A stretch of 64,000 bases of DNA from Bacillus sp. B15-48 (GTDB lineage Bacteria; Bacillota; Bacilli; Bacillales; Cytobacillaceae). The stretch spans positions 558,001 through 622,000 of the forward strand of contig NZ_WOFU01000001.1 of NCBI RefSeq assembly GCF_016879755.1, read 5' to 3'. Below are positions 9,319-18,060 of the stretch, one piece after another (position 1 is the first letter of the stretch; every line of letters starts with the position of its first letter). Under the pieces are notes generated by a model that worked only from the letters and a program-made list of their open reading frames with translations, had not been told where the DNA came from and made no database searches. A program made the position numbers and the translations under genes.

Positions 9319-10533
9319 TTAAATTAGCATTCCAGCTATCGCTGCACTTAAAAGATTGGCAAGCGTTCCACCGATAATTGCTAAGAATCCAAATTTCGCT
9401 AGTATATCTTTACGTGATGGAGCGAGACCACCTATTCCGCCCAGCATCATCGCCATTGCTCCAAGATTGGCAAAGCCACATAATGCAAAACTGATGACAG
9501 CAACGGTTTTAGCGGAAAAAGTTCCAATGTCAGCTGAAAAAGAGCTGTAGGCCACAAACTCATTTAATACAAATTTCTGACCAATATAGGAACCTGCTCT
9601 AACGGCCTCATCCCAAGGAACTCCGATAACGAAAGCAAGTGGTGCAAAGAGTATACCTAATATTTGTTCCAGAGTAATAGATTCAAAGCCAAATAAACCA
9701 CTTAAAGAACCAAGTCCTAAATTGACTAATGCAATTAAGGAAATAAACGCCAACAGCAATGCACCAATATTTAAAGCCATTTTAAGTCCTACCAAGGCGC
9801 CATTCGCGGCTGCGTCAACTATATTCACAGCATCTGGATCTTTTTCAATAGTGATATCTTGCTTTACAGTCTGTTGTTCAGTCTCAGGCACCAATATTTT
9901 CGCAATCAATAAACCCGCAGGAGCTGCCATAAAAGCTGCAGCAATTAAATACTCAAGTGGAACCCCTAATAATGAATAACCTACAAGAACGGATCCAGAT
10001 ACAGAAGCAGCTCCACCCGTCATAACCGCAAATAATTCTGATTTTGTCATGTTTGCCAAATAGGGCTTTACAACTAGTGGAGCCTCCGTTAAGCCTACAA
10101 AGATATTAGCGGATGCAGACATCGATTCCGGTTTGGACGTTCCTAGGATCATTGACAAGAAACCGCCAATAATTTTTGTCAAAAGCTGCATAACACCGAG
10201 ATAAAATAATACGGAAATAAGTGAAGAAAAGAAAATGATGACCGTTAATACCTGAAAAGCAAAGATAAAGCCCATCCCTTCAACACCAAACATTCCACCA
10301 AATAAAAACTGAATGCCATTATTTGAGGAATCGATTATACTTTGAACAATGGCGGTTACTTTACTAAATATATTCCTCCCAGTTTCCCACTTTAAGACGA
10401 TAAATCCAAAAAGAATTTGAATCCCGAGAGCTCCGCCGATTGTCCTTAGATTAATAGCTTTCTTATTTTTAGAAAGTAAAAATGCCAATAACATGATGAT
10501 AAAGATTCCAAAAATACCCCATAAAATATCCAT
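9319..10533 (-). CDS. nupC: concentrative nucleoside transporter (NupC family)
   Basis: A 404-residue cation-coupled nucleoside symporter of the CNT family with about ten membrane segments. Family motifs include FGFIVLKW early, NIFVGLTEAPLVVKPYL near residue 150 and VLNEFVAYSSF near 310, where Asn/Glu contact the ribose. The start at 10533 follows AAAGGAGATAC and gives the normal N-terminus MDILWGIFG; an upstream in-frame start would add 26 hydrophilic residues. It is the first gene of the nucleoside block, imports the substrates for Pdp, and lies 53 bases before yjjI. Confidence 0.92.
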   Translation of the reverse strand: MDILWGIFGIFIIMLLAFLLSKNKKAINLRTIGGALGIQILFGFIVLKWETGRNIFSKVTAIVQSIIDSSNNGIQFLFGGMFGVEGMGFIFAFQVLTVIIFFSSLISVLFYLGVMQLLTKIIGGFLSMILGTSKPESMSASANIFVGLTEAPLVVKPYLANMTKSELFAVMTGGAASVSGSVLVGYSLLGVPLEYLIAAAFMAAPAGLLIAKILVPETEQQTVKQDITIEKDPDAVNIVDAAANGALVGLKMALNIGALLLAFISLIALVNLGLGSLSGLFGFESITLEQILGILFAPLAFVIGVPWDEAVRAGSYIGQKFVLNEFVAYSSFSADIGTFSAKTVAVISFALCGFANLGAMAMMLGGIGGLAPSRKDILAKFGFLAIIGGTLANLLSAAIAGMLI

Positions 10534-10826
10534 ACGTATCTCCTTTTTTGAATCTACTAAATTTCTTTTTTCTGTTTTCTCGTTAGCTAATCTATCATTA
10601 TTGTTTCGCAAGGGATTACAAATGACTAATTCTTAGCTACTACCGGGTTAATTACTAAATCAACAGGAATTTAATCATTCACCCAAATCCTCCGATGGGT
10701 CAATCTAATTGTTGACATCCCCCTCATTTTAGACCATAATTAAAAATGGATAAAAGTGCATAAACGCAGATAGTAATCATCCATAACATATTTCTCAAAA
10801 TAATATCTTGTTTCCCACACATACTT

Positions 10827-11534
10827 TTATTTACTGAACTTTTTGTCAATTGTTTCTAACAAATGTTCATAATGTTGGTCAGAAATGACAATTTTCCCTC
10901 CTTGCTTTGTAAGAATCCCTTCGTCTGAAAGCTTTTTGATTGAACGATTAACCGTCTTCGTACTGAGACCTGTTTCATCCGCAATCTGTTGTCGATTCAT
11001 TTGAATAATGCATGATTTGTTTTTTGCATGCTTTCGATAATATTTTGTCAAAAAGAGCATAAGGCGGTCGATTCCGTCTAGAAACAAATAGGTACGTTCT
11101 TTTTTCGTCTGTTCGAGAATAAACTTCATAGTCGTACGCGTACGTAAAAACAACGCCTCGGAATCATTCCTTATCCAGTTTAAATAGTTTTCCATCGGCA
11201 AGACGATAAACTGACAATCTGTAGAAGTAACTAATGTCGCTTTGTATGAAGATAAACCTGATAATCCCTCCACTTCCCCAAACAATTGTGGCGCTTGAAA
11301 TTCGGTAAAAACATAGACATCACCTGAAATCTGCTCTTCAATTGCTCTTATACGCCCTTCAATTAAAATCCAGATTTCATTACAGACGCTGTTTGCAGAT
11401 ATAAATTTAGTATCCGCTTTCATTTTAACCACACGGCAGGAACGACTAGATATGGGGATGTTTTTAAATAGTTGCTGCAAATATTCCTGTTGAGGCTCGG
11501 GAGCCATGCTGATTGCTGCGATTAGATCCTCCAT
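10827..11534 (-). CDS. Crp/Fnr family transcriptional regulator
   Basis: A 235-residue regulator: N-terminal cyclic-nucleotide-binding-like beta barrel (about 30-135), a long dimer helix (about 135-165) and a C-terminal winged helix with IADETGLSTKTVNRSIKKL (about 182-200) as recognition helix. The four-Cys set of oxygen-sensing Bacillus Fnr is not obvious, so the signal is unknown. The start at 11534 follows AAGGAGG. It lies immediately upstream of nupC-yjjI-yjjW on the same strand, and the anaerobic YjjI enzyme makes it a natural candidate to control that operon. Confidence 0.85.
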   Translation of the reverse strand: MEDLIAAISMAPEPQQEYLQQLFKNIPISSRSCRVVKMKADTKFISANSVCNEIWILIEGRIRAIEEQISGDVYVFTEFQAPQLFGEVEGLSGLSSYKATLVTSTDCQFIVLPMENYLNWIRNDSEALFLRTRTTMKFILEQTKKERTYLFLDGIDRLMLFLTKYYRKHAKNKSCIIQMNRQQIADETGLSTKTVNRSIKKLSDEGILTKQGGKIVISDQHYEHLLETIDKKFSK

Positions 11535-11652
11535 ATTGATTTCCTCCTTCAAATCAAATTATATCGATACAGTTATTTTACCCATAGGACATGTGTCCTT
11601 TATTTTTTTATTTTTTTTATAGATAACAGGTGTGTTCACACTTTGTTCTTAA

Positions 11653-11826
11653 GTGTATATACACGTTATAAAGAGTGAAAATCAATGGGTATTTTTTCCT
11701 TATGTTCGTCGTCAATTAAACTGCAAAGAAGCATGGACATTTTTTCTTAACGATCCCCCAAGTGAAGAAGAAGTCGCCGAAAAGGCGAATGAATTACTAA
11801 CAAAAAATGTGAGTTTTATCGTTTAA
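11653..11826 (+). CDS. doubtful small open frame, possibly a gene remnant
   Basis: A 57-codon frame starting with GTG. The middle part (WTFFLNDPPSEEEVAEKANE) is acidic and looks protein-like. There is no convincing ribosome binding site and no family I recognise. It ends just before the strong hairpin at 11862, which could be its terminator on the plus strand. Confidence 0.2.
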   Translation: MYIHVIKSENQWVFFPYVRRQLNCKEAWTFFLNDPPSEEEVAEKANELLTKNVSFIV

Positions 11827-11861
11827 TGCCTTTGTGTCTTGGAAGTTTGGCCAACAAACAA

Positions 11862-11900
11862 AGGCACAACTAGCATTTATTCGCTAGTTGTGCCTATTTT
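11862..11900. terminator. strong bidirectional terminator
   Basis: AGGCACAACTAGC and GCTAGTTGTGCCT form a perfect 13-bp stem with an 8-base loop. The plus side ends in ATTTTT and the minus side in TTTGTTTG. It lies just downstream of the GPH transporter, which is on the minus strand. Confidence 0.85.
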
Positions 11901-11943
11901 TGCGACCGCCCCAATTTCTAATTTAGACGAGTGGATACGATCT

Positions 11944-13419
11944 TTAGTTAGCAATTTTGTGTTCTTCAACTGTATTTACTGATTTTTTCTCGGCTATACT
12001 TGCTTGGATTTCTTGCATTTTCTCAGCACTTAACTCATAGCGAGTCATAATTAAACCTGAGACGAGTAATGCTAGAGCCGGAATACCAAATGCTAATACA
12101 ATTGTAACCGCTTTAAGTTCAGGTGTTAGAACATCTGTAACTGTTGGGAACGCATCTTTAAATCCGATAATAGCAACGGCAAAACCAACGATGGCTGGTG
12201 CTAAAGATGTGACTAGTTTATCGATGAAAGAGAACATCGTTCCAATCATTCCTGGTACATATCTTCCAGACTTACTAGTTTCATAGTCAGATACATCCGC
12301 AATCATTGGGTTTACAAGAGTTGATGGTACTTGCCCAAATCCCATTGCCAAAGTATATAACACAATGAAAAGGATTGTTGCAATCCCAATACTGCTCATT
12401 GAGATTGTTGAACCGTCGATAATCAAAAACATTCCAATTAATGTAGCGAAAGCACCTAATGCAATCCAAGTTGAGAATAAGAAAGCTTTCTTCATGCCTG
12501 TTTTTCTAGCTTTTGCTACTGCCCAGAATGTTATCAATAATGTTGGAACAATAGTAATCATTGAAATGGTACCACTTAATGCATAGTCGCCGATTAAGAT
12601 ACCAAATAACATAACGACTACTACTGCGTGACGTAACATTGAGAATGCTAATTTGTCAACAGTTACTGCTACAACTAATTTTAATAATGGTTTATTGTTT
12701 TTCAAAATTGGCCAGAAATCGCGGAATTTCGTTTGAACAGTTGCCTCTGCTAGTCCGAAATATTCTTTCTTGTCCTTACTTGATATCCCAATTGCAGCTA
12801 ATATTGTAAATACACCCGCAAGAATAATAGCAAGAGTGTTCAATTCTGTAAATAATCCCATATTGAAGTCGCCATGTTTTTGAATTAAATAAGACGCTAC
12901 ATAAATTTGTCCAACTGTGAAAAGCAATGTGTTGTAAATTCCATCAAAAATCGCGAATAAAGGACGTTGTTTCGGGTCATTTGTTAATACTGTTTGAGCT
13001 GCTTTTGTAACAGCCGTTTGACATGTATACCCGACAATATGAACGGCATAAATTAAGATAAAGAATACAAGTCTAAATGATTCAGGGATTAAGTGTGTTA
13101 CATTATATAATACAATTATCGAAGTAGCTAAGATGATATTTCCGATAATCATAAATGGTCGAAACTTACCGAATTTCCCTTCCGTTTTATCCACTAAATA
13201 TCCTATGATTGGATCTGAAATCCCGTCAAAAATTCTCATGCTCATTAAAATCGTACTTATTATAACTACAGCAATTCCAGCAATTCCAGCTGCATAATAA
13301 GATACAAACGCCAAAATGAATAGATACAAGTTTGTTGCGGTATTATTTAATGCAAAGAAGCCAATTTCCCAAAGCTTAGCCTTATTGTACTGCTGATTAT
13401 TAATAGCTGTTGATGACAT
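11944..13419 (-). CDS. MFS transporter, glycoside-pentoside-hexuronide:cation symporter type
   Basis: A 491-residue transporter with twelve predicted membrane segments. DGISDPIIGYLVDKTEGKFGKFRP (about residues 64-87) is the GPH family loop 2-3 signature. These symporters take up glycosides, pentosides or hexuronides with Na+ or H+. The start has AAGGAGG. The gene lies downstream of a block of three Gfo/Idh/MocA dehydrogenases and an isomerase, with its own promoter region containing cre-like and ROK-type operator sites, so it most likely imports the substrate of those enzymes. The exact sugar is unknown. Confidence 0.88.
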   Translation of the reverse strand: MSSTAINNQQYNKAKLWEIGFFALNNTATNLYLFILAFVSYYAAGIAGIAVVIISTILMSMRIFDGISDPIIGYLVDKTEGKFGKFRPFMIIGNIILATSIIVLYNVTHLIPESFRLVFFILIYAVHIVGYTCQTAVTKAAQTVLTNDPKQRPLFAIFDGIYNTLLFTVGQIYVASYLIQKHGDFNMGLFTELNTLAIILAGVFTILAAIGISSKDKKEYFGLAEATVQTKFRDFWPILKNNKPLLKLVVAVTVDKLAFSMLRHAVVVVMLFGILIGDYALSGTISMITIVPTLLITFWAVAKARKTGMKKAFLFSTWIALGAFATLIGMFLIIDGSTISMSSIGIATILFIVLYTLAMGFGQVPSTLVNPMIADVSDYETSKSGRYVPGMIGTMFSFIDKLVTSLAPAIVGFAVAIIGFKDAFPTVTDVLTPELKAVTIVLAFGIPALALLVSGLIMTRYELSAEKMQEIQASIAEKKSVNTVEEHKIAN

Positions 13420-13440
13420 ATCTTGTTACCTCCTTAGCGA

Positions 13441-13585
13441 ATAAACCGCTTTCAAATGTTTTATTTGTTTTTCCACTAAACCAACTAATAAGCGAACTAT
13501 CTACTGTTTTAGTAGGTAGATAGCTTTATAATTTGTTTAGCCAACAAATTAACTTATGACCTAATATTAAATGAAAACGCTTTTA
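13441..13585 (-). promoter_or_regulatory. regulatory region of the GPH transporter: two cre-like sites and ROK-type operators
   Basis: Cre-like sequences occur at 13441-13454 (TGAAAGCGGTTTAT on the minus strand) and 13572-13585 (TGAAAACGCTTTTA). AATTTGTTTAGCCAACAAATT at 13530-13550 is an inverted repeat like XylR/ROK operators. ACTAAACCAACTAAT at 13475-13489 recurs upstream of the ROK gene at 19212. A near-perfect palindrome at 13497-13524 (CTATCTAC...GGTAGATAG) could fold in the leader. Together they suggest repression by the ROK protein encoded at 19317 and by CcpA. Confidence 0.6.
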
Positions 13586-13690
13586 TATACAAGCTTTTTT
13601 TTTTGCTAAATTATAACTTTTTTTCTGTCATAGAGACTTGCTTTATCCGAAAAGGGACTGTCCGACAAGTAGGTTTTTAAGGCGGGGGCG

Positions 13691-13731
13691 GAAAACCAAA
13701 GAATGCTGTTCTATCACCTTTCTTTGGTTTT
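13691..13731. terminator. hairpin downstream of the first Gfo/Idh/MocA gene
   Basis: GAAAACCAAAGA and TCTTTGGTTTTC form a stem of about 12 bp around a 16-base loop. It lies between the dehydrogenase block and the transporter and may terminate the upstream operon. The rest of the 380-base gap holds the transporter control region. Confidence 0.5.
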
Positions 13732-13797
13732 CATCCCGGGGATATTTTCCCACACAATCGGACTTATGAAATACTTTACCCGCTCATACCTTCCCAC

Positions 13798-14871
13798 CTA
13801 TTTCGTAACAACAATCGCTTGTTCCTGGGCTTTTAAGCACAGCTCTGCTGCTTTAAAGGCATGCTCTTGTGACATCGCTTTTTCAGTCCGATTTATACAA
13901 TCTAAAATAAGTTGTCCGAAGAAAGGAAAGCCAACCTCTCCTCTTAACTCATAATGTTTTTCACCCTCTTTATTTACTAAGAAGAGGTGATCTCCTGATT
14001 CATTTTTAGCAACATCAATATACTTTCTTAATTCAATCGTGCCCTCAGTACCAGTAATAAACGTACGACCATCACCCCAGGTGCGTAAACCATCTGGTGT
14101 AAACCAATCTACCTTGAAAATGAACGTCGCACCATTTTCACCTACTAGCGTTGCATCCCCATAGTCTTCTAATTCAGGATATTCTGGGTTATTGTAATTC
14201 CCAACTTTACTATGAAGAACTGTTGCATCCTTGTTTCCTGTGTAATATAAAAATTGTTCGATTTGGTGGCTTCCGATGTCGCAGAGAATGCCGCCATATT
14301 GTTCTTTCTTAAAGAACCAGTCAGGGCGACTATCGGCGTTAAGGCGATGCGGGCCAAAACCTGTTACTTGAATCACCTTGCCAATTGCACCTTGATTAAT
14401 TAAATCTCCAGCAAATACTGCAGCCTCTACATGCAGCCTCTCACTGAAATAAACCATATACTTTTGACCTGTACGTTCTACTACTTTTTTTGTTTCTTCT
14501 AACTGCGCTAACGTAGTAAACGGAGTTTTATCCGTAAAGTAATCCTTGCCAGCTTCCATTACCTTTATCCCTAATTCACTGCGTTTATTTGGGATGGCCG
14601 CGGCTGCTACTAACTTAATTTCCTTATCGTTTAATACTTGTTCTAATGACTCTGCTGCTTGTACCCCCGGGAATGCTTCAATAAATTTTTCTACCTTTTC
14701 TGAATTTGGATCATAGACCCATTTTAATGTTGCACCAGACTCAACTAATCCATTACACATCCCATTAATATGCCCGTGGTCAAGGGCAACTGCAGCAAAA
14801 GAGAACTCCCCTTCTTTTACGACTGGATTTGGTTTCCCCTTTGGTGCATAATTCATCCCATCATTACTCAT
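13798..14871 (-). CDS. Gfo/Idh/MocA family oxidoreductase (1)
   Basis: A 357-residue NAD(P)-dependent sugar dehydrogenase. The N-terminal Rossmann domain covers roughly residues 20-140 and the C-terminal alpha/beta domain the rest; TDKTPFTTL stands where most members have EKP, and CDIGSHQIEQFLYYTG carries the usual D...H catalytic pair. The start at 14871 follows AGGAGTGATACAACAA; an in-frame start 20 codons upstream has no such site. Members oxidise sugar or inositol hydroxyls, including the 3-position of glycosides. It is the last gene of the block, separated from the isomerase gene by a hairpin. Confidence 0.82.
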   Translation of the reverse strand: MSNDGMNYAPKGKPNPVVKEGEFSFAAVALDHGHINGMCNGLVESGATLKWVYDPNSEKVEKFIEAFPGVQAAESLEQVLNDKEIKLVAAAAIPNKRSELGIKVMEAGKDYFTDKTPFTTLAQLEETKKVVERTGQKYMVYFSERLHVEAAVFAGDLINQGAIGKVIQVTGFGPHRLNADSRPDWFFKKEQYGGILCDIGSHQIEQFLYYTGNKDATVLHSKVGNYNNPEYPELEDYGDATLVGENGATFIFKVDWFTPDGLRTWGDGRTFITGTEGTIELRKYIDVAKNESGDHLFLVNKEGEKHYELRGEVGFPFFGQLILDCINRTEKAMSQEHAFKAAELCLKAQEQAIVVTK

Positions 14872-14904
14872 TTGTTGTATCACTCCTATTCGTTGCATTG
14901 AAAA

Positions 14905-14950
14905 ATACAAGCACCTGAACGAGACATGCATATATCAATCAGGTGCTTGC
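14905..14950 (-). terminator. hairpin between the isomerase and the last dehydrogenase gene
   Basis: AAGCACCTGA and TCAGGTGCTT form a 10-bp stem; on the minus strand TGTATTTTT follows. It may reduce read-through into the last gene or protect the upstream transcript. Confidence 0.5.
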
Positions 14951-14959
14951 TTTATATTT

Positions 14960-15820
14960 TTAGAACCAGTCAGCATAACCAAGCTTTCGTAAATGTTGTG
15001 CAGATACCTCAAGACATTCAAATGGATCACGTCCATATGTGTCATCTTGTTCGATCAAGAAGTATTGCACGCCACTTTGCAGTCCTGCATCCATCATTGC
15101 TGCAATATCTAGGTTTCCTTCACCAAGTTCTGCAAATTCAATAATATTAGAAAATTTGTTCATGAACCCTGCCATATCCTTTAAGTCATCAGGATTAAAT
15201 TCGAACGAACCGATTCGATAGTCTTTTAAGTGAAGCAGCGAAATACGATTTTTGTATTGCTCAATGATTTTAACAGGGTTTTCACCAGCACGTTGAATCC
15301 AGTGTACATCCAATTCAAACCCTAATTTTGTTGTGTTTTGTTTAATAAGGTCTAATAAGTAAACACCATCATATTTTTCGAATTCAACATGATGTGTATG
15401 ATAGTACAACTCAATTCCATGCTCCGCTAGACGATGTGCATATTCTTCTGCTCTTTCGATAAAGCCCATAATTTTTTCTTTATCACCCATTACTGTAAAA
15501 GGAAGCATACCGATACGAACAAAATTACAGTCTAGAGTTTTACAGTCATTTACAATTTTTTCAAAATCCGTCGATAAGGCCTCGCCTGGAGCATTTGGAA
15601 ACATTGGCTCTACCGCCGCAGATAACGCAGCAATTTTTATATTAAAATCTTCGCTTGCTCTTTTTAATTCGGCTACATTTTCTTCTGTCATTGGAATTTG
15701 GGAAACCTCAACTGCGCCAAATCCAAGCTCATGAAGCTTTTTCATCGTTTCATAAACACCAAGTTCTTCTACTTTATTCTTAAGCATCATCATTTGAACG
15801 CCGATTTTGCCTTTTGTCAT
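14960..15820 (-). CDS. sugar phosphate isomerase/epimerase (xylose isomerase-like TIM barrel)
   Basis: A 286-residue single-domain TIM barrel of the AP-endonuclease 2/xylose isomerase-like superfamily. Expected metal ligands are Glu in GFGAVEVSQ-like strand 1, His/Glu in YYHTHHVEFEKYDG (about residues 135-148), Asp in FELDVHWI (about 167-174), His in LLHLKDY and Glu in FAELGEGNLD. Relatives include inosose isomerases, 3-keto-glycoside epimerases and 3-keto-disaccharide hydrolases. The ATG overlaps the stop of the preceding dehydrogenase (ATGA), indicating tight coupling. The substrate is unknown. Confidence 0.85.
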   Translation of the reverse strand: MTKGKIGVQMMMLKNKVEELGVYETMKKLHELGFGAVEVSQIPMTEENVAELKRASEDFNIKIAALSAAVEPMFPNAPGEALSTDFEKIVNDCKTLDCNFVRIGMLPFTVMGDKEKIMGFIERAEEYAHRLAEHGIELYYHTHHVEFEKYDGVYLLDLIKQNTTKLGFELDVHWIQRAGENPVKIIEQYKNRISLLHLKDYRIGSFEFNPDDLKDMAGFMNKFSNIIEFAELGEGNLDIAAMMDAGLQSGVQYFLIEQDDTYGRDPFECLEVSAQHLRKLGYADWF

Positions 15821-16827
15821 TTGTATACCTCCATTTTAATTGGGATTTTCACCTCAGAGGATCTTCTGATTGCACTAATCATTTCCATTGATGTTTGTGC
15901 ATCTCGAACAGGAATATAATTGTCTGTATTGTTCATAATCGCATCATAAAACTGATTGATTAACGTATCATGACTTGCACCATAGTAGAACTTGCTTCCT
16001 GGAAGCTTCGAATCCTCTTCCAGCTTTTGTTTCACGCCTTCGCTATTTATCATCGTCAAAATACTATCTTTAATCGTTAATTTCCCTTTTTCAAGAATGA
16101 CCTGAAATTCAACAGATGAATTCGTTGCATACGTTGTCGTGGCAAAGAATAATCCAGTTGCACCATTTTTAAATTGAATATTCGCAACGGCTGTATCTTC
16201 CACTTCGTACCCGTAATCAAGTAATTGATCAATCGATCCACGGATGACTTCGATTTCTCCCCCGATTAGCTGCATCAAATCCAAAGTGTGAATCGACTGA
16301 TTGATCATGACTCCACCGCCGGCAAGCTTCATTTTCCCACGCCAAGGTTTTACATCATAATAGGCTTTTGGACGGAACCATGTAACTAAACCTTTCATTC
16401 CAGTAACTTGTCCCAATTCTCCACTATCGACGATTTCCTTTAGCTTAATGAATGTTTCATTTAGGCGGTTTTGCAAACTTACACATATTTTAACGTCGGG
16501 ATGAGATTCTTCTAAATCGACAACGAACATGCCTTCCTCTGCACTTCTTGCTAAAGGTTTTTCTAAAAAGACATGAACGCCCTTTTCGACACATGCTTTT
16601 GTTGCGGAGTAGTGAAGATAATGAGGCAAGCAAATATGAACACAGTCTAATTCTTCATTGTGAAGCATTTCTTCAATATCTTTATAGAAATTTACTTTTT
16701 CCACAGAATTGCGAAGTTCTTCATCTATATCACAAACAGCCACTAATTCAGCCTTCGTACTATTTTGGATGGCAGGGATATGAATCTTTGAAATATCACC
16801 TAAACCAACTACTGCTACTTTAAGCAT
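15817..16827 (-). CDS. Gfo/Idh/MocA family oxidoreductase (2)
   Basis: A 336-residue dehydrogenase. The nucleotide-binding motif AVVGLGDISKIHIP is at residues 4-17, the EKPLARS motif with the family Lys near 92, and GGGVMINQSIHTLDLMQ near 175 gives the catalytic D/H pair in a variant form (N...H..D). GAGGAGG precedes the ATG. Its stop overlaps the start of the TIM-barrel gene, suggesting that its keto product is passed to that enzyme. It shares the general layout of the other two dehydrogenases but is clearly a separate paralogue. Confidence 0.85.
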   Translation of the reverse strand: MLKVAVVGLGDISKIHIPAIQNSTKAELVAVCDIDEELRNSVEKVNFYKDIEEMLHNEELDCVHICLPHYLHYSATKACVEKGVHVFLEKPLARSAEEGMFVVDLEESHPDVKICVSLQNRLNETFIKLKEIVDSGELGQVTGMKGLVTWFRPKAYYDVKPWRGKMKLAGGGVMINQSIHTLDLMQLIGGEIEVIRGSIDQLLDYGYEVEDTAVANIQFKNGATGLFFATTTYATNSSVEFQVILEKGKLTIKDSILTMINSEGVKQKLEEDSKLPGSKFYYGASHDTLINQFYDAIMNNTDNYIPVRDAQTSMEMISAIRRSSEVKIPIKMEVYK

Positions 16828-16899
16828 AGGATCCCTCCTCTAAGAGAGTGAAAATGAATAGTTAGAAACCGGCGAATGCCGATTTCTAGCTTCATGCTG

Positions 16900-18060
16900 T
16901 TATTTTTTAATCGGATTCTTTCTTTCTTCTTCAATGCGCTTATTCAACTCTGCTAAATAAAGTTCCTCATCAACCGGAAGTTCTACTTCTTTTCCAAGGA
17001 AGCTTGATAGGTGAATGGCATTTGCTAATGCTACCCCGTTGATTCCATCGCTTCCTGATGCGATTAATGGCGTTCCATCTAGTATGTTTGCAGCAAAGTT
17101 TTCTAACACAGCAATATGCTGACCGCCCCATACGCTTTCAAATTCTAATACTTCTTCAGTGAAAATATTATCATCGGATTGACCCATAAAAATCTTCATG
17201 ACATCTTGCATACTCATGCTGTTGCTCATTTCATTTTCTGGTCTTGTCAGACGTTTAATCGTTACCTTCTTACTATCATCAACAATGATTTTTCCCTTAT
17301 CTCCAAGGATTTCAAAACGATCTGTTCCGACAATATCATGTGTACATGTTATAAATACGCCCGTTGCTCCATTGCCATAATCAAGCATTGCTGTAACCTC
17401 GTCTTCAACCGCAATATTTCTTTGGAAACCATACTTAACATTTGAATAAACCTTTTTCGGCATCCCACAAATCCATTGAAGAAGGTCTAATTGGTGTGGA
17501 GCTTGGTTTACAAGAACACCACCGCCTTCACCTTCCCATGTTGCTCTCCATGAACCTTGATCATAATAACCTTGTGGTCTCCACCATGTTGTAATAATCC
17601 AGTTCGTACGGCGAATATTACCGATTTCACCATTATCGATCATTTCTTTTACCTTTTTATAAAGGTCATTTGTTCGTTGGTTGAAAAAGATAGCAAAGGT
17701 TAATTCTGGTTTTGAAGCAGCAAACTCGTTCAATTCTTTTACTTGTTTCGTATAAACACCTGCTGGTTTTTCGACTAATGGATGAATATTTCTTTTCATT
17801 GCCTCGATGGCCATTTCAGGGTGCAGGTAATGCGGGACCGTCGTTACAATCGCATCTACATCTCCACTCTCCATCATCTCGATATAATCTTCATAGAATG
17901 ACACATTTGGATACTTTTCTTGAGCAACCGCTTTCTTTGCTGGATCATTGTCACAAATCGCTCCAATTTCAATGTTTGCAACTCTTCCGTCGGCAATAAA
18001 ACCTGCATAAGTTCCACCTTGCGCACCTAGACCAACAATACCTAATCGTACTTTTTTCAT
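16900..18060 (-). CDS. Gfo/Idh/MocA family oxidoreductase (3)
   Basis: A 386-residue member, slightly longer than the other two. GIVGLGAQGGTYAG at residues 8-21 binds the dinucleotide; VEKPAGV near 97 carries the family EKP Lys, and GGGVLVNQAPHQLDLLQW near 190 is the second signature. GGGAAGTTAGAATAA precedes the ATG, which overlaps the stop of the araC-type gene (TAAATG). Three such dehydrogenases in one operon suggest successive or reversible oxidation of a glycoside or inositol. No cofactor preference can be assigned. Confidence 0.85.
   Translation of the reverse strand: MKKVRLGIVGLGAQGGTYAGFIADGRVANIEIGAICDNDPAKKAVAQEKYPNVSFYEDYIEMMESGDVDAIVTTVPHYLHPEMAIEAMKRNIHPLVEKPAGVYTKQVKELNEFAASKPELTFAIFFNQRTNDLYKKVKEMIDNGEIGNIRRTNWIITTWWRPQGYYDQGSWRATWEGEGGGVLVNQAPHQLDLLQWICGMPKKVYSNVKYGFQRNIAVEDEVTAMLDYGNGATGVFITCTHDIVGTDRFEILGDKGKIIVDDSKKVTIKRLTRPENEMSNSMSMQDVMKIFMGQSDDNIFTEEVLEFESVWGGQHIAVLENFAANILDGTPLIASGSDGINGVALANAIHLSSFLGKEVELPVDEELYLAELNKRIEEERKNPIKK

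Larger units (their letters stand above)
11535..11943. other. 410-base intergenic region upstream of the Crp/Fnr gene
   Basis: Contains AGGACATGTGTCCT at about 11587, a perfect 14-bp palindrome next to a long T/A-rich tract. It could be an operator or, on the plus strand, a terminator. Also holds a 57-codon open frame with a GTG start (11653-11826) without a ribosome site, and a strong terminator at its left end. No recognisable gene. Confidence 0.4.

Noticed and set aside
11587-11602. AGGACATGTGTCCT as a typical Fnr site
   Set aside because: It is a palindrome but does not match TTGAT-N4-ATCAA or the Crp consensus; on the plus strand it could be a terminator stem.
13703-13954. 83-codon plus-strand frame overlapping the first Gfo/Idh/MocA gene
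   Set aside because: It runs antisense to a well-supported gene, includes the terminator hairpin and has no ribosome site.
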